A stretch of DNA of 9,875 nt, taken from contig CAYGRM010000254.1 in NCBI GenBank assembly GCA_964352225.1, forward strand, positions 1-9,875. Reading direction: 5' to 3'. The notes under the pieces are model-generated. The model had not been told where the DNA came from. It did not search any database and was given only the letters and a program-made list of their open reading frames with translations. Source of the DNA: CAJQQY01 sp964352225 (GTDB lineage: Bacteria > Bacteroidota > Bacteroidia > Chitinophagales > Saprospiraceae). Positions 1 to 6,780 of the stretch are shown one piece after another; positions within the stretch are counted from its first letter, which is position 1; every line of letters starts with the position of its first letter. Made by a program: the position numbers and the translations under genes.

Positions 1-1
1 C

Positions 2-910
2 ATTAAAGATGTTGCCATAAGTGATCAATCCATCGTTTCGATTACCAATAGTTTTAATAAACTAAATTGGGAAGGAGTGGAAGGACCACAAGATTTACAA
101 ATTTTCAGTATTTATGCTGGTGATCATTTTAAAGACTTTTTTGGATTGGAAATGAAAAACGGACGGTGGTTCAATCCCTCTGCAAAGCTAGATTCTACTT
201 CATTTATTATTAATGAATCAGCAGCAAAAGCAATGGGTTTAGAAAACCCTGTTGGCAAATGGATTGACTTTTGGGGAGAGCGTGGAACGATTGTAGGACT
301 GGCAAAAGACTTTCATTTTCAGTCACTTCATATGGAAATCAAACCACTCATTTTTATTCAAAGAACAGATTGGTTTCCAACGATGTATGTCAAAACTACT
401 GGCGAAAATATTACTCAAGCAATCGCTGCTACTGAAAAAATTTTCAAACAACATTCTCCGAATGAAGTTTTTCAATATGAATTTTTAGATGAGACATTTA
501 ATGATCTATACAAATCTGAAATGAAAACTGGAAGTATGTTTTTCCTTTTTTCTCTGATTGCGATCCTCCTTTCCTGCCTGGGTATTTTTGGTTTGGCAAC
601 GTATACCGCTGAGCGAAGATTTAAAGAAATCGGCATTCGGAAAGTGCTTGGTGCATCTGCGTTGAGTATTATCAATTTGCTTTCTAAGGATTTTTTAAAA
701 CTCGTTTTCGTTGCCTTAATGATTGCCATTCCCCTTGCTTGGTATTTTATGAAAAACTGGTTAAATAATTTTGCTTTTCGTGTAAATTTAGATTGGTGGG
801 TATTTGCCATAGCTGGTTTTATGGCGATTGTAATTGCATTGTTAACGGTTGGTTTTCAATCTGCAAGAGCTGCAATGTCTAATCCTGTCGAAAGTATTCG
901 ATCAGAGTAA
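2..910 (+). CDS. FtsX/MacB-family ABC transporter permease, C-terminal part (5' end outside window)
   Basis: The frame is open from base 2 to a TAA at 908-910, giving 302 residues, so the gene begins upstream of the window; the GTG at 77 is internal. The first ~170 residues are the extracytoplasmic MacB-type periplasmic core domain. The rest is the FtsX domain, with hydrophobic segments at about fragment residues 177-203, 226-250 and 265-285. Between the first two lies the conserved cytoplasmic loop GIRKVLGAS, where FtsX-family permeases contact their ATPase. The C-terminus NPVESIRSE is typical of Bacteroidota members. The protein would sit in the inner membrane and act with an ABC ATPase (not in this window) in mechanotransmission, export or lipoprotein transfer; the substrate cannot be told. 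It is closely related to the next gene, and a 30-bp gap suggests one operon. Family call is firm; physiological role unknown. Confidence 0.93.
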   Translation: MKDVAISDQSIVSITNSFNKLNWEGVEGPQDLQIFSIYAGDHFKDFFGLEMKNGRWFNPSAKLDSTSFIINESAAKAMGLENPVGKWIDFWGERGTIVGLAKDFHFQSLHMEIKPLIFIQRTDWFPTMYVKTTGENITQAIAATEKIFKQHSPNEVFQYEFLDETFNDLYKSEMKTGSMFFLFSLIAILLSCLGIFGLATYTAERRFKEIGIRKVLGASALSIINLLSKDFLKLVFVALMIAIPLAWYFMKNWLNNFAFRVNLDWWVFAIAGFMAIVIALLTVGFQSARAAMSNPVESIRSE

Positions 911-940
911 ATTTATTTTTTCAACAAAAAAATAACCACT

Positions 941-3322
941 ATGCTTAAACATAACTTAAAAATCGCTTGGCGACAACTACTCAAAAATCGACTCGTCTCT
1001 GGAATCAACATTTTAGGTTTAGCGCTTGGATTGACCGTTGGGATTTTTATCCTGATGTATGTTCAACATGAAAATAGTTACGACCAATGGATTCCTGAAA
1101 AAGAAAATATCTATCGCGTTTTTCGACCATATGCCAATGGAACTAAAGGAAATTTATCAACACCAAGTCCTTTGGCTCAAGCCCTTCAAGAAGAAGTTCC
1201 TGGAGTCGTAGCAGCTTCACTTGTGAGTGGAGGTCAAGACATTTTAGTCGAATGGAAAAATGAACAGTACTCGATTCAAAATGCGAAAATGGTGGACAGT
1301 ACTTTTTTCCAAACCTTCCCTCTGGAATTCGAACATGGCAATAAAAAATCTCTTTTGGAAAAAATGGATTTGGCGATCTTAAGTTTTGCAACTGCGCAAA
1401 GAATTTTTGGTTCGCAAAATCCAGTTGGTGAAAACATTCTCTTCGAAAATTCAAAGCAACTAGAAATCGCAGGAGTCTTACCTCAACCAAAAGGACCATC
1501 ACATTTGGAAACAGATATTTATGTGATTGAGAAAAGAGAACAAGGATATTGGACGGGCGGTGGAGGTCATACGTATGTTCGTTTAAGTCCATCCGTAAAA
1601 ATTAAATCAGTAGAAGATGCGCTGTACCAAGTTGCCAAAAGAGAAATCACTTTAGAGTTTATCGAAGATGGCGATGAGGTTTCTGAATCTGATTTTCCAA
1701 AATGGAAATTACAACCGATTACAGAAATTCACATGGGGTCAGAGTGGATGGGAGCAACAAGTGCAAGTTCAGGTAGTCCATGGCAAATGGGTTTAATGAT
1801 CTTAATTGGACTTTTGATTTTGGAATTGGCAGCAATAAATTATATCAATTTAGCGACCGCGCAAATGAGTACTCGTGCTAAGGAAGTTGGGATTCGAAAT
1901 ATTGCTGGCGCAACTCGTACTCAATTGATTCGACAATTTTTATCAGAAGCATTTTTGGTTACTTTTTGCGCTTTGCTATTAGCCTTTATTTTTTCAAATA
2001 TATTTTTGCCCTATTTTAATGAAGTGGTTAGTCGCCCCATTCAATTTAGTGATTTGTTGGATGGACAAACTATGCTTTTAATTATCGGAATGACTTTGTT
2101 AACAGGGTTAGTTACAGGACTATTTCCTGCATTTTATTTAGCCCGTATTCAACCTTCCGAGAGTTTGAAAAATCAAGTTTTTAAAAATAAAAAAACAGGA
2201 GCTTATCGAAGTGCCTTGATTGTTACTCAATTTTCGATGTCGATCGGTTTGGTTTTATTTGTTACTTTGGTTTGGCAGCAAGTTGATTTTATGATGAAAA
2301 AAGACTTGGGTTTTGAGAAAGAACAGATTGCAGTTTTTAGAATTAATCAAGAAGAAAATGTTGATGTTTTTCAATCGAAAAAAAACGAGCTTTTACAGAT
2401 TCCTGGAGTTGCCAGCGTATCTCAAATCTCTCGTCATCCAGGAAGTCGAGTATCTAATTATACCATGAAAATTGAAGGCATCGAAAAAGGAAAACCAGTC
2501 AATATGCTTTTCGGAGATTTGGATTGGAATTCGACATTTGAAATTTCCTTGAAGCAAGGGCGTTTTTTTTCTAATGAATATCCTACAGATACCTCTTCCT
2601 CATTTGTGGTGAATGAATCATTCGTTGAAAAGTTTGGTTTGGAAAATCCAATCGGTCATCGGATGAAGTTTTTAGGGGACAAAAATTATAGTACAATTAT
2701 TGGCGTGACCGAGGATTTTCATTATCGAGGGTTGCAATCTAAAATTGCTCCCGTCGCCATTTGTGCCCGAATGAATGAAGCTTGGATGGGAGGAGTTGCA
2801 GTTCGATTTGAAGCGAAAGAAATAGGAAGTTCATTGACCGCAGTTTCTGATTTTTGGCAAAAAATGGAACCTGTATTTCCTGTAACATTTAGTTTTTTGG
2901 ATGATGAATTTGCCAAGCAGTATCAGTCGTATACACACTTTGGGAAACGATTAACTTATGCTACGATTCTTTGTTTGTTTCTTGCCTTGATCGGGTTATT
3001 TGGATTAACTGTTTTTACGATCCAAAGAAAAACGAAAGAGATTGGGATTCGAAAAGTGCTCGGTGCATCAGCGGCAAATATTGTTGGATTGTTAAGCAAA
3101 GACTTTTTGAAATTGGTGGGAATTGCATTTTTTATTGCGGCTCCAATTGCTTGGTATTTTGTGAATGGATGGTTGGAAAATTTTGCTTATCGATTAGGCA
3201 TTCAATGGTGGGTATTTTTGTTGGTAGGAATTTTTGCGATTGGGATTGCACTTTTGACGGTTGGACTTCAATCGCTCAAAGCGGCAATGGCTGATCCTGT
3301 GAATAGTATTCGATCAGATTGA
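941..3322 (+). CDS. FtsX/MacB-family ABC transporter permease, full length (793 aa)
   Basis: This is a complete two-module orphan permease. It has an N-terminal helix (about residues 20-41), a first MacB-type periplasmic domain (to ~275), and FtsX helices at about 281-303, 327-358 and 377-400. A linking helix at 423-448 leads into a second periplasmic domain (~450-665) and three final helices (669-693, 717-741, 756-776). Loops GIRNIAGAT and GIRKVLGAS mark the two FtsX modules. The start MLKHNLKIAWRQLLKN matches the usual start of this family, and the leader is A-rich with no Shine-Dalgarno sequence, as is normal in Bacteroidota. The last ~130 residues closely parallel those of the upstream gene, so the pair looks like a tandem duplication. 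About 790 residues is normal for the duplicated orphan permease class. Inner membrane; probably needs an ATPase encoded elsewhere. Substrate unknown; it may relate to antimicrobial peptide or lipoprotein handling, but nothing here shows that. Confidence 0.95.
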   Translation: MLKHNLKIAWRQLLKNRLVSGINILGLALGLTVGIFILMYVQHENSYDQWIPEKENIYRVFRPYANGTKGNLSTPSPLAQALQEEVPGVVAASLVSGGQDILVEWKNEQYSIQNAKMVDSTFFQTFPLEFEHGNKKSLLEKMDLAILSFATAQRIFGSQNPVGENILFENSKQLEIAGVLPQPKGPSHLETDIYVIEKREQGYWTGGGGHTYVRLSPSVKIKSVEDALYQVAKREITLEFIEDGDEVSESDFPKWKLQPITEIHMGSEWMGATSASSGSPWQMGLMILIGLLILELAAINYINLATAQMSTRAKEVGIRNIAGATRTQLIRQFLSEAFLVTFCALLLAFIFSNIFLPYFNEVVSRPIQFSDLLDGQTMLLIIGMTLLTGLVTGLFPAFYLARIQPSESLKNQVFKNKKTGAYRSALIVTQFSMSIGLVLFVTLVWQQVDFMMKKDLGFEKEQIAVFRINQEENVDVFQSKKNELLQIPGVASVSQISRHPGSRVSNYTMKIEGIEKGKPVNMLFGDLDWNSTFEISLKQGRFFSNEYPTDTSSSFVVNESFVEKFGLENPIGHRMKFLGDKNYSTIIGVTEDFHYRGLQSKIAPVAICARMNEAWMGGVAVRFEAKEIGSSLTAVSDFWQKMEPVFPVTFSFLDDEFAKQYQSYTHFGKRLTYATILCLFLALIGLFGLTVFTIQRKTKEIGIRKVLGASAANIVGLLSKDFLKLVGIAFFIAAPIAWYFVNGWLENFAYRLGIQWWVFLLVGIFAIGIALLTVGLQSLKAAMADPVNSIRSD

Positions 3323-3354
3323 TTTATTCTTACCGGATAGGCACATAGTAAGTT

Positions 3355-3497
3355 AGGTATCGGATACCCTCAAGGTCTAACAACACCCATAAGTAGAATT
3401 TAATTGAACGCAAAGACACGGAGACGCAGAGAATCTCTGCGTTCAATCCTTCAAAAACTTATGGGATATCGTTAGACCTTCATGGTACCCGATACCT
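3355..3497. repeat. 143-bp imperfect inverted-repeat element between convergent genes
   Basis: The left arm 3355-3394 and right arm 3457-3497 are reverse complements over about 40 bp with a few mismatches and one 1-nt gap. The best blocks are AAGGTCTAAC (3372-3381) with GTTAGACCTT (3471-3480), and CCCATAAGT (3386-3394) with ACTTATGGG (3457-3465). The outer tip of the left arm is itself palindromic: GGTATC-G-GATACC at 3356-3368. It fills most of the gap between the stop codons of the permease and the M20 peptidase and ends 9 bp before the latter. No open reading frame lies inside. It may act as a bidirectional terminator, but its size and nested structure look more like a mobile palindromic repeat (REP/MITE-like). 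No clear target-site duplication was seen. Confidence 0.8.
3403..3447. repeat. Inner palindromic repeat of the CGCAAAGACACGGAGACGCAGAG type
   Basis: This repeat lies in the loop of the larger element. Its ends ATTGAACGCA (3403-3412) and TGCGTTCAAT (3438-3447) are perfect 10-bp inverted repeats. A second, competing pairing is ACGCAGAGA (3424-3432) with TCTCTGCGT (3434-3442). The left side carries two related units, ACGCAAAGACACGG and AGACGCAGAGA. From memory, similar 'cgcaaagacacggagacgcagag' sequences are scattered between genes in many bacterial phyla; their function is not established. Its position at the centre of another inverted repeat suggests a nested insertion, which is inference. Confidence 0.7.
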
Positions 3498-3506
3498 GTG
3501 ATAAAA

Positions 3507-4979
3507 TCAAATACTACTATTTAAAATCAATTGATAATAAAACGCAATCATCGTTTTATAATTTTCAATACTGATGCGTTCATCAATTCCATGAATCCTT
3601 TTCAAATCATCATTAGTTAATTGCACCGGCATAAACCGATAAATATTCTCACTCACCGGTTCATAAAATCTACTATCTGTTCCTGCAATAACCAAACTAG
3701 GAGCGATTATACTTTGAGGGAAGACCTCTTTCGTCGTTTTTTGCAAAGCGTTAAAACCAAAAGAAGAGGAACTCGAAATCTTCGAAGGTTCGCTAGCAAA
3801 AGAAGCACCTATTCGAGATACCTTTACTCGCTCATCGTCAATAGTTTCGTTCAAATAATCAATCACCGTTTCGCTCGTCTGGCCAGGAATAATTCTAAAA
3901 TTTATTGTTGCTGAAACATTGGTTGGCAATACATTATCTTTCACGCCACCTTCAATCATAGTAGGAGCAATGGTAGTTCGAATCATCGCATTGGAGGAAG
4001 CAGATTTTTCAAACTGAGATTTTAAGACTCCTTCAAATAACCAGAGGTTGGCAAAAATAGCTTTGTTTGGCAACGTCATTTCAGGGCCAATGTGGTCAAA
4101 TAATTCTTGTGCATTTTTGGAAATAGAAGGAGGAAATGGATTGTCCTGCAATGTCGCTAAAGCATGACTCAAAATACCAATGGCAGTTTCAGGCGGAGGC
4201 ATGGAAGAGTGTCCCCCATGTTCTAAATCGACTGCTAACTTCAAGGTACAATATCCTTTTTCCGCAGTTCCAATCAAAGCCAACGGTTGCGTTAATCCTG
4301 GAATTGCATTTTCCACAATTAAAGAACCTTCATCTAGGACATATTCAAAATTTATTTTTTTCTGCAAAAAATATTCAACGATAGCTTGCGCTCCATTTTT
4401 CCCTCCAACTTCTTCATCATGTCCAAAGGCAAAATAAATAGTTCGCTGCGGTTCGTAATTTTCTTTAAGTAAAATTTCAGCAGTTTCGAGAATCCCCATG
4501 GCACTTACTTTGTCATCGAGTGTGCCTCTTCCCCAAATAAAATTATCTTTGACCTTGCCGCTGTACGGAGGTTCAGTCCATCGTGCTTGACTTTCTTTTT
4601 CCACAGGAACTACATCGAGATGAGCCATCAAAAGGTATGGTTTCAAATTTGGATTCCGCCCTTGCCATTTATAAATTCGACTGAATTGATTGATCGTCGT
4701 TTTTTCCAAAAGAGAATCGACCAATGGCAGAATGGAATCAACATAAGCATGATATTCAACGAAGGCAGCAGTATCGACATGTGTGGAATAAGAAGTAGTT
4801 GCGATTTTTGTAACATTAGAAAGTCGTTTGACCACATCGTCACTTACTTTTATTTTTTCAACTGCGGAAACTGCAATTTGTTTCGAAGAGTAGCTAACGG
4901 TATTGATAATGATGATGGCAATAATGATCAAAAGTACAGAAAGAAAGAGGCGGCGGAATAATCTTTTAAGTTTTCTCAT
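3507..4979 (-). CDS. Membrane-anchored M20 family metallopeptidase (PM20D1 / carboxypeptidase S-like, 490 aa)
   Basis: This is a dizinc amidohydrolase that cleaves C-terminal residues from peptides or hydrolyses N-acyl amino acids. A basic N-terminus (RKLKRLFRRLF) followed by a hydrophobic stretch at about 10-27 gives a signal anchor, so the catalytic part should be outside the inner membrane. Expected M20 metal and catalytic residues are visible: H120 and D122 in MAHLDVVPV, D155 in GRGTLDDK, E189/E190 in HDEEVGG, D216 in LDEGS and H463 in RIHGIDE. The GGHSSMPP motif (255-262) marks the inserted dimerisation domain. Length and motif order fit the PM20D1/CPS1 subgroup better than DapE or ArgE. 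The ATG at 4979 lies about 25 nt downstream of the likely transcription start of a Bacteroidota promoter. It is divergent from the glycosyltransferase gene. The family is sure; the natural substrate is not. Confidence 0.93.
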   Translation of the reverse strand: MRKLKRLFRRLFLSVLLIIIAIIIINTVSYSSKQIAVSAVEKIKVSDDVVKRLSNVTKIATTSYSTHVDTAAFVEYHAYVDSILPLVDSLLEKTTINQFSRIYKWQGRNPNLKPYLLMAHLDVVPVEKESQARWTEPPYSGKVKDNFIWGRGTLDDKVSAMGILETAEILLKENYEPQRTIYFAFGHDEEVGGKNGAQAIVEYFLQKKINFEYVLDEGSLIVENAIPGLTQPLALIGTAEKGYCTLKLAVDLEHGGHSSMPPPETAIGILSHALATLQDNPFPPSISKNAQELFDHIGPEMTLPNKAIFANLWLFEGVLKSQFEKSASSNAMIRTTIAPTMIEGGVKDNVLPTNVSATINFRIIPGQTSETVIDYLNETIDDERVKVSRIGASFASEPSKISSSSSFGFNALQKTTKEVFPQSIIAPSLVIAGTDSRFYEPVSENIYRFMPVQLTNDDLKRIHGIDERISIENYKTMIAFYYQLILNSSI

Positions 4980-5011
4980 TTGTAGTGTTTAAGAGTGTTT
5001 CGTTTTTTTTA

Positions 5012-5040
5012 CAAAAGTAAATTAAATCGGATTGATTCAA
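5012..5040 (-). promoter_or_regulatory. Bacteroidota-type promoter for the M20 peptidase gene
   Basis: Read on the minus strand, TTG (5038-5040) is followed after 18 nt by TACTTTTG (5012-5019). This is an exact match to the Bacteroidota -7 element TAnnTTTG, with a -33 TTG at acceptable spacing. Transcription would start near 5005, giving a leader of roughly 25 nt before the ATG at 4979. No equally good element was found for the divergent glycosyltransferase gene. Confidence 0.6.
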
Positions 5041-5096
5041 GTTTATTTTTTTAGAAAAAACACATATTATAATGTTTAATAAAAAATCATTCCGAA

Positions 5097-5963
5097 ATGA
5101 AGGTTTGTGGTTTTTCGTTTGTTAAAAATGCGGTAAAATATGACTATCCAATCGCGGAAGCGATTCAGTCTATTTTGCCTGTTTGTGATCAAGTAGTGGT
5201 TGCAGTTGGGAAATCGGAAGATGATACTTTGCAGTTAATTCAAGGCATTGATTCTGATAAAATAAAAATTATCGAAACTGTTTGGGATGAAAATCTACGA
5301 GCAGGCGGAGCAGTTTTGGCGGAGGAAACGGACAAAGCTTTTGCAGCGATTGGCAAAGAGTTCGATTGGTGTTTTTACATTCAAGGTGATGAAGTGGTGC
5401 ATGAAAAATACCACGATGAAATTAAAAAGCAAATGCAATTCCATTTAGAAAATAAAAATGTAGAAGCATTGTTATTTCGTTATCAGCATTTTTATGGTTC
5501 GTATGATTTTGTCGGAGATTCTCGAAAATGGTATCGACGAGAAGTTCGAATTATTCGAAATGATAAAAGTATTCATTCGTGGAAAGACGCTCAAGGTTTT
5601 CGAAAAAATGGAAAGAAATTAAGAGTGAAATTAATCGATGCCGAGATTTTTCATTACGGTTGGGTGAAGCATCCCAAGCATCAGCAATTGAAGCAAAAGA
5701 ATTTTAATAAGTTGTGGCATTCCGATGATTGGGTCGCCGAAAAAATTCCTGATGTTGACGCTTTTGATTATTCGGAAATTGATGCTTTGAAAAAATTTGA
5801 TGGAACGCATCCCAAAGTGATGCAAGAAAGAATTGAGAAAGTAAATTGGGACTTTTCATTTGATCCAACGAAAAAGAAAATGAGTTGGAAGAATTATTTT
5901 TTGAAAAAAATTGAAGATTGGACTGGAGTTAGGATTGGAGAATACAGGAATTATAGGTTGTAA
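5097..5963 (+). CDS. Glycosyltransferase family 2-like protein (288 aa)
   Basis: This is a probable cytoplasmic sugar transferase with a GT-A fold. The N-terminus MKVCGFSFVKNAVKYDYP, then EAIQSILPVCDQVVVAVGKSED (22-42), has the layout of GT2 proteins in which the nucleotide-sugar pocket is formed by the first strands. The segment WCFYIQGDEVVHE (91-103) carries an acidic GDE in place of the canonical DxD, similar to 'PDE/GDE' forms in LPS-type GT2 enzymes. There is no membrane segment or signal peptide. The C-terminal part, with FHYGWVKHPKHQQ and several Trp and Lys residues, is not assignable to a known acceptor domain. It stands alone, divergent from the M20 gene and convergent with the small membrane protein, so context gives no pathway. 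Donor, acceptor and product are unknown; surface polysaccharide or protein glycosylation is possible. The ATG at 5097 is the first plausible start and removes no part of the fold. Confidence 0.85.
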   Translation: MKVCGFSFVKNAVKYDYPIAEAIQSILPVCDQVVVAVGKSEDDTLQLIQGIDSDKIKIIETVWDENLRAGGAVLAEETDKAFAAIGKEFDWCFYIQGDEVVHEKYHDEIKKQMQFHLENKNVEALLFRYQHFYGSYDFVGDSRKWYRREVRIIRNDKSIHSWKDAQGFRKNGKKLRVKLIDAEIFHYGWVKHPKHQQLKQKNFNKLWHSDDWVAEKIPDVDAFDYSEIDALKKFDGTHPKVMQERIEKVNWDFSFDPTKKKMSWKNYFLKKIEDWTGVRIGEYRNYRL

Positions 5964-5982
5964 TTTTTTAGGGTGAGAGAAA

Positions 5983-6016
5983 GTACGTGGTTTTTATTTT
6001 TATAAAAACCACGTAC
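5983..6016. terminator. Perfect 15-bp hairpin between convergent genes, probable bidirectional terminator
   Basis: GTACGTGGTTTTTAT (5983-5997) pairs perfectly with ATAAAAACCACGTAC (6002-6016) around a TTTT loop. It lies 20 bp after the glycosyltransferase stop and 7 bp before the stop codon of the opposing membrane-protein gene. TGAGAG (5974-5979) and CTCTCA (6029-6034) could extend the structure further out. Neither strand has a T tract directly after the stem; the T run is inside the stem. Termination is therefore inferred from position and stability rather than from a canonical intrinsic terminator. Confidence 0.6.
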
Positions 6017-6023
6017 GAATAAT

Positions 6024-6530
6024 TTAAGCTCTCATCATTCTTGACCAACCAAATCGAAAGACAATCAGGAGGACAATTAATAGTAAAAAGAAATACCCAA
6101 TCGGCATATAGGAGAAGATGATGATTCGAGTTTTTTCCAAAAACCACATCGTGGTAAATAAAACTAAAATCATCGTCGCCATCCCTGAGAGTTTTCCAAA
6201 TCCAGGAATTCGATCTAAACTTACAAAGCTACGAATGAGTAACAAGGTAGCAATCATGGATATGATCGGAAGGATTTGGGTGAAAATATTGAGATCCAAA
6301 ATGCTTCCTCGCTCAAATAAAAACTTGTATACGTTGAGTGTAATGGCAAAAATGCCAGGTACGCAAACCAAGTAAATCAAAGTGGAATAAAGATATTTCC
6401 AAGGAGAAAGATGTCCTTCATTTTTGCCCATAAAACCTGCAAGCAAGGCAGTTATTGGGATCAAGGTAAAATATAAAATAACGTAAAATGAGTTCTCTCC
6501 CAGTAGCGTAAAAAATTCTCCTAGTGTCAT
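6024..6530 (-). CDS. Small multi-pass membrane protein of unknown function (168 aa)
   Basis: I do not recognise this family. Five hydrophobic segments can be seen at about residues 15-34, 45-66, 79-100, 114-133 and 141-160, so this is an integral inner-membrane protein with short loops. There is no signal peptide distinct from the first helix. Short polar landmarks are GKNEGHLSPWKY after helix 1, SLDRIPGFGKLSG between helices 3 and 4, and a basic tail FGWSRMMRA. No catalytic motif is apparent. The ATG at 6530 follows an A-rich leader; no promoter could be called with confidence. The neighbours are a convergent glycosyltransferase and, upstream on the same strand, the GH65 gene across a 250-bp gap, too wide to assume co-transcription. 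The protein-like composition and clean frame support a real gene; the function is open. Confidence 0.8.
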   Translation of the reverse strand: MTLGEFFTLLGENSFYVILYFTLIPITALLAGFMGKNEGHLSPWKYLYSTLIYLVCVPGIFAITLNVYKFLFERGSILDLNIFTQILPIISMIATLLLIRSFVSLDRIPGFGKLSGMATMILVLFTTMWFLEKTRIIIFSYMPIGYFFLLLIVLLIVFRFGWSRMMRA

Positions 6531-6780
6531 AATCTTTTTTTTTAAGGATGTTTATTCGGTTTGTTAGTGAAATTTTTACAAAAACAAAGCCAATGATATG
6601 TTTAAAATTGGTTATTTGTTAGTCACAATATTAGCCTATTTTTTCCTTTTTCCAAAACAGTAAATACCTCAATATTTACAGGAAGTACTGGGTCTGTAAG
6701 TCCGTTTTTTTTAATTAATAAAACACCTTACAAAGTTTAAAAACTATAGAACCGTTTAGTGGTAAAAAATAAAAAGGGGT
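6531..6780. other. Intergenic region with a weak hairpin, no gene called
   Basis: This 250-bp gap separates two minus-strand genes. The only structure I see is GTAAATA (6660-6666) pairing with TATTTAC (6673-6679) around a 6-nt loop, about 100 nt after the GH65 stop codon; it could be a weak terminator. No clear TAnnTTTG promoter for the downstream membrane protein was found. Small open stretches here lack a credible start codon. Confidence 0.35.

Noticed and set aside
3403..3447. CRISPR-like short repeat units
   Set aside because: Only two related units with no regular spacers; it is a palindromic intergenic repeat, not an array.
3621..4961. Several plus-strand open frames opposite the M20 gene, and similar ones opposite other genes
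   Set aside because: They lie entirely within strongly supported genes on the other strand, show low-complexity or Cys/Phe/Lys-rich composition and no family motifs; antisense shadows.
5041..5096. TATAAT upstream of the glycosyltransferase gene
   Set aside because: It resembles an E. coli -10 box, but has no matching -33 TTG at proper spacing and does not fit TAnnTTTG; AT-rich DNA gives such words often.
6600..6735. Minus-strand open stretch reading ...GLTDPVLPVNIEVFTVLEKGKNRLIL then stop
   Set aside because: It looks faintly protein-like, but is about 34 codons at most, starts right after a stop, has no ATG, GTG or TTG at a sensible place and no leader. Chance or an old gene remnant; not supportable.
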